A stretch of DNA of 64,000 nucleotides from an uncultured beta proteobacterium (lineage in GTDB: Bacteria; Pseudomonadota; Gammaproteobacteria; Burkholderiales; Burkholderiaceae_C). This document shows positions 62,369-64,000 of the stretch, in pieces. Location of the stretch: the NCBI GenBank assembly GCA_903876735.1, contig CAIRAW010000067.1, positions 45,161 to 109,160 of the forward strand, in the 5' to 3' direction. Every line of letters starts with the position of its first letter. Positions within the stretch are counted from its first letter, which is position 1. Under the pieces are notes generated by a model that worked only from the letters and a program-made list of their open reading frames with translations, made no database searches and had not been told where the DNA came from. Both the position numbers and the translations under genes were made by a program.

Positions 62369-64000
62369 TCAGACGATCACGCAATCGGCGTAGTAGCGCT
62401 TCTCACCATCAGCGTCGTCCACTTCCACCAGACCGTGAATGTCGGTTTCGAAACCTGGGCACTGGCTGTTGAAATCGCGTGAGAACTTGAGGTAGTCAAC
62501 AATCTTCTTGTTGAAAACTTCACCCGGGATCAGCAGCGGGATACCCGGTGGATACGGCGTAACCAATCCCACGGTGATCCGGCCTTCCAGATGGTCGATT
62601 TCCACTCGCTCTGTCCTGCGCAGCGCGATGTGGGCGTAGGCATCACTGGGCTTCATGGCTGGCGTCAGGTCACTCAGGTACATGTCGGTGGTCAGTCGGG
62701 CAATATCGTACTTGGCGTAGAGCTGATGGATAAGCTGACACAAGTCAGCCAAGCCCATGGTTTCATATTTCGGATACTTCTGACAGAACTCGGGCAGGAT
62801 GCGCCACATCGGCTGGTTCTTGGCGTAGTCATCCTTGAACTGCTGCAAGGCAGTCAACATGCTGTTCCATCGCCCCTTTGTGATGCCTATGGTAAACATG
62901 ATGAAGAAACTGTACAGGCCTGTCTTCTCCACCACCACACCATGCTCGGCCAGGAACTTGGTCACGATGCTGGCGGGGATCCCGGTCTTGGCAAACTTGC
63001 CGTTCAAGTCCATTCCGGGCGTTACCACGGTGGACTTGATCGGGTCCAGCATATTGAAACCAGTGGCCATCTTGCCAAAGCCATGCCAGTTGACACCGGC
63101 CTTGGCTTTCGGCGATTCACCCTTGATGATCCAGTTGTCGGCGCGGCCAATGCCCTCATCGACCAGTTTGTCTGGTCCCCAGACCTTGAACCACCAGTCG
63201 TCACCGTACTCCTCGTCCACCTTGCGCATGGCACGGCGGAAATCGAGTGCTTCAGCGATGCTTTCCTCACCCAGCGCCGTGCCACCCGGTGGCTCCATCA
63301 TGGCGGCGGCGACGTCGCAACTGGCAATGATGCTGTATTGCGGGCTGGTGCTGGTGTGCATCAGATAGGCCTCATTAAAGAGGTGCTTGTCCAACTTGAC
63401 CGTCTGCGAGTCCTGCACCAGCACATGACTGGCTTGGCTGATACCGGCCAGCAACTTGTGCAGCGACTGGGTCGCATACACCACGGCGTGCTTGGGTCGT
63501 GCCCGGTTCTTTCCCATGGCGTGGTAGCTGCCATAAAAGGGGTGAAACGCAGCATGCGGCAACCAGGCTTCATCGAAGTGGATGTTCTCGACATAACCGT
63601 CCAGCAAGCCCTTGACCGTTTCGGTGTTGTAGAGGACACCGTCGTAGGTGGACTGCGTCAGGGTCAGCACGCGCGGCTTGATCTTGCTGGCGTCCACGCC
63701 CTTCAGATGCTGCTGGATCAGGGGGTTGGCCCTGATCTTTTCCTTGATCGCCGCTGGTTCGAACTCGCTCTTCGGGATCGGCCCGATGATGCCGAAGTGA
63801 TTGCGTGTCGGCTTCAGAAAAACCGGAATGGCACCGGTCATGATGATGGCGTGCAGGATCGACTTGTGACAGTTGCGGTCCACCACCACCACGTCATTCG
63901 GTGCCACCGTGTGGTGCCAGACCATCTTGTTGCTGGTGCTGGTGCCGTTGGTCACGAAAAAACAGTGATCAGCATTGAAGATGCGCGCCGCATTGCGTTC
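62369..64000 (-). CDS. Orn/Lys/Arg decarboxylase, inducible PLP type (N-terminus beyond window)
   Basis: Reads ERNAARIFNADHCFFVTNGTSTSNKMVWHHTVAPNDVVVVDRNCHKSILHA into the edge; TQSTYDGVLYN, ATQSLHKLLAGISQAS PLP-Lys region. Confidence 0.93.
   Translation of the reverse strand, partial: ERNAARIFNADHCFFVTNGTSTSNKMVWHHTVAPNDVVVVDRNCHKSILHAIIMTGAIPVFLKPTRNHFGIIGPIPKSEFEPAAIKEKIRANPLIQQHLKGVDASKIKPRVLTLTQSTYDGVLYNTETVKGLLDGYVENIHFDEAWLPHAAFHPFYGSYHAMGKNRARPKHAVVYATQSLHKLLAGISQASHVLVQDSQTVKLDKHLFNEAYLMHTSTSPQYSIIASCDVAAAMMEPPGGTALGEESIAEALDFRRAMRKVDEEYGDDWWFKVWGPDKLVDEGIGRADNWIIKGESPKAKAGVNWHGFGKMATGFNMLDPIKSTVVTPGMDLNGKFAKTGIPASIVTKFLAEHGVVVEKTGLYSFFIMFTIGITKGRWNSMLTALQQFKDDYAKNQPMWRILPEFCQKYPKYETMGLADLCQLIHQLYAKYDIARLTTDMYLSDLTPAMKPSDAYAHIALRRTERVEIDHLEGRITVGLVTPYPPGIPLLIPGEVFNKKIVDYLKFSRDFNSQCPGFETDIHGLVEVDDADGEKRYYADCVIV

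Noticed and set aside
1-64000. CRISPR array, prophage or IS element outside the dif region
   Set aside because: No regularly spaced direct repeats, cas genes, transposases or phage structural genes seen in the translations.

Overview
The 64 kb window looks like a betaproteobacterial chromosome, probably Burkholderiales/Comamonadaceae judging by gene order and protein style; this assignment is by eye. Most of it is ordinary housekeeping. From left to right it contains: a putrescine/polyamine uptake and catabolism cluster (speB-puuB / pdxR-like / puuA-spuC-potFGHI-DUF3138 porin-puuC-second GS-like); aceA; thrS-infC-rpmI-rplT-pheS-pheT-ihfA-merR; tRNA-Pro(GGG); gnd; mltG-tmk-holB-tatD-ankyrin; then, mostly on the minus strand, an FGGY kinase, a cyclase-FHA protein, an LD-carboxypeptidase, a TadA fusion, guaA, guaB, ratA-rnfH, typA, truB-rbfA-infB-nusA-rimP, an M16 peptidase, and a truncated Orn/Lys/Arg decarboxylase. 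The strongest signal is at 36.03-37.47 kb. A sequence closely resembling a chromosome-dimer-resolution dif site (ACTTCATACGA-TGTATA-TTATGTTAACC) lies at 37444-37471. A second copy of its XerC arm plus central region, an exact 18-bp direct repeat, lies 1409 bp to the left and has a degenerate XerD arm. The segment between them carries a compact minus-strand operon: a protein resembling the VC1465/XafT Xer-activation family, a small RHH-like protein and two small ORFs. It has no integrase of its own. This is the expected architecture of a miniature Xer-exploiting integrative element (IMEX, TLC-phi-like) inserted at dif. Gene orientation flips at this point (28 of 31 CDS on + to the left, 20 of 23 on - to the right), supporting a replication terminus here. 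Other points of interest are paired 14-bp palindromes 31 bp apart upstream of aceA, an AUC start codon for infC, structured leaders before thrS and rpmI, an operator-like inverted repeat between pdxR and puuA, a hotdog-GNAT fusion, and a TadA protein fused to a degenerate alpha/beta-hydrolase. No searches were run; all identities rest on recognition of the translations.
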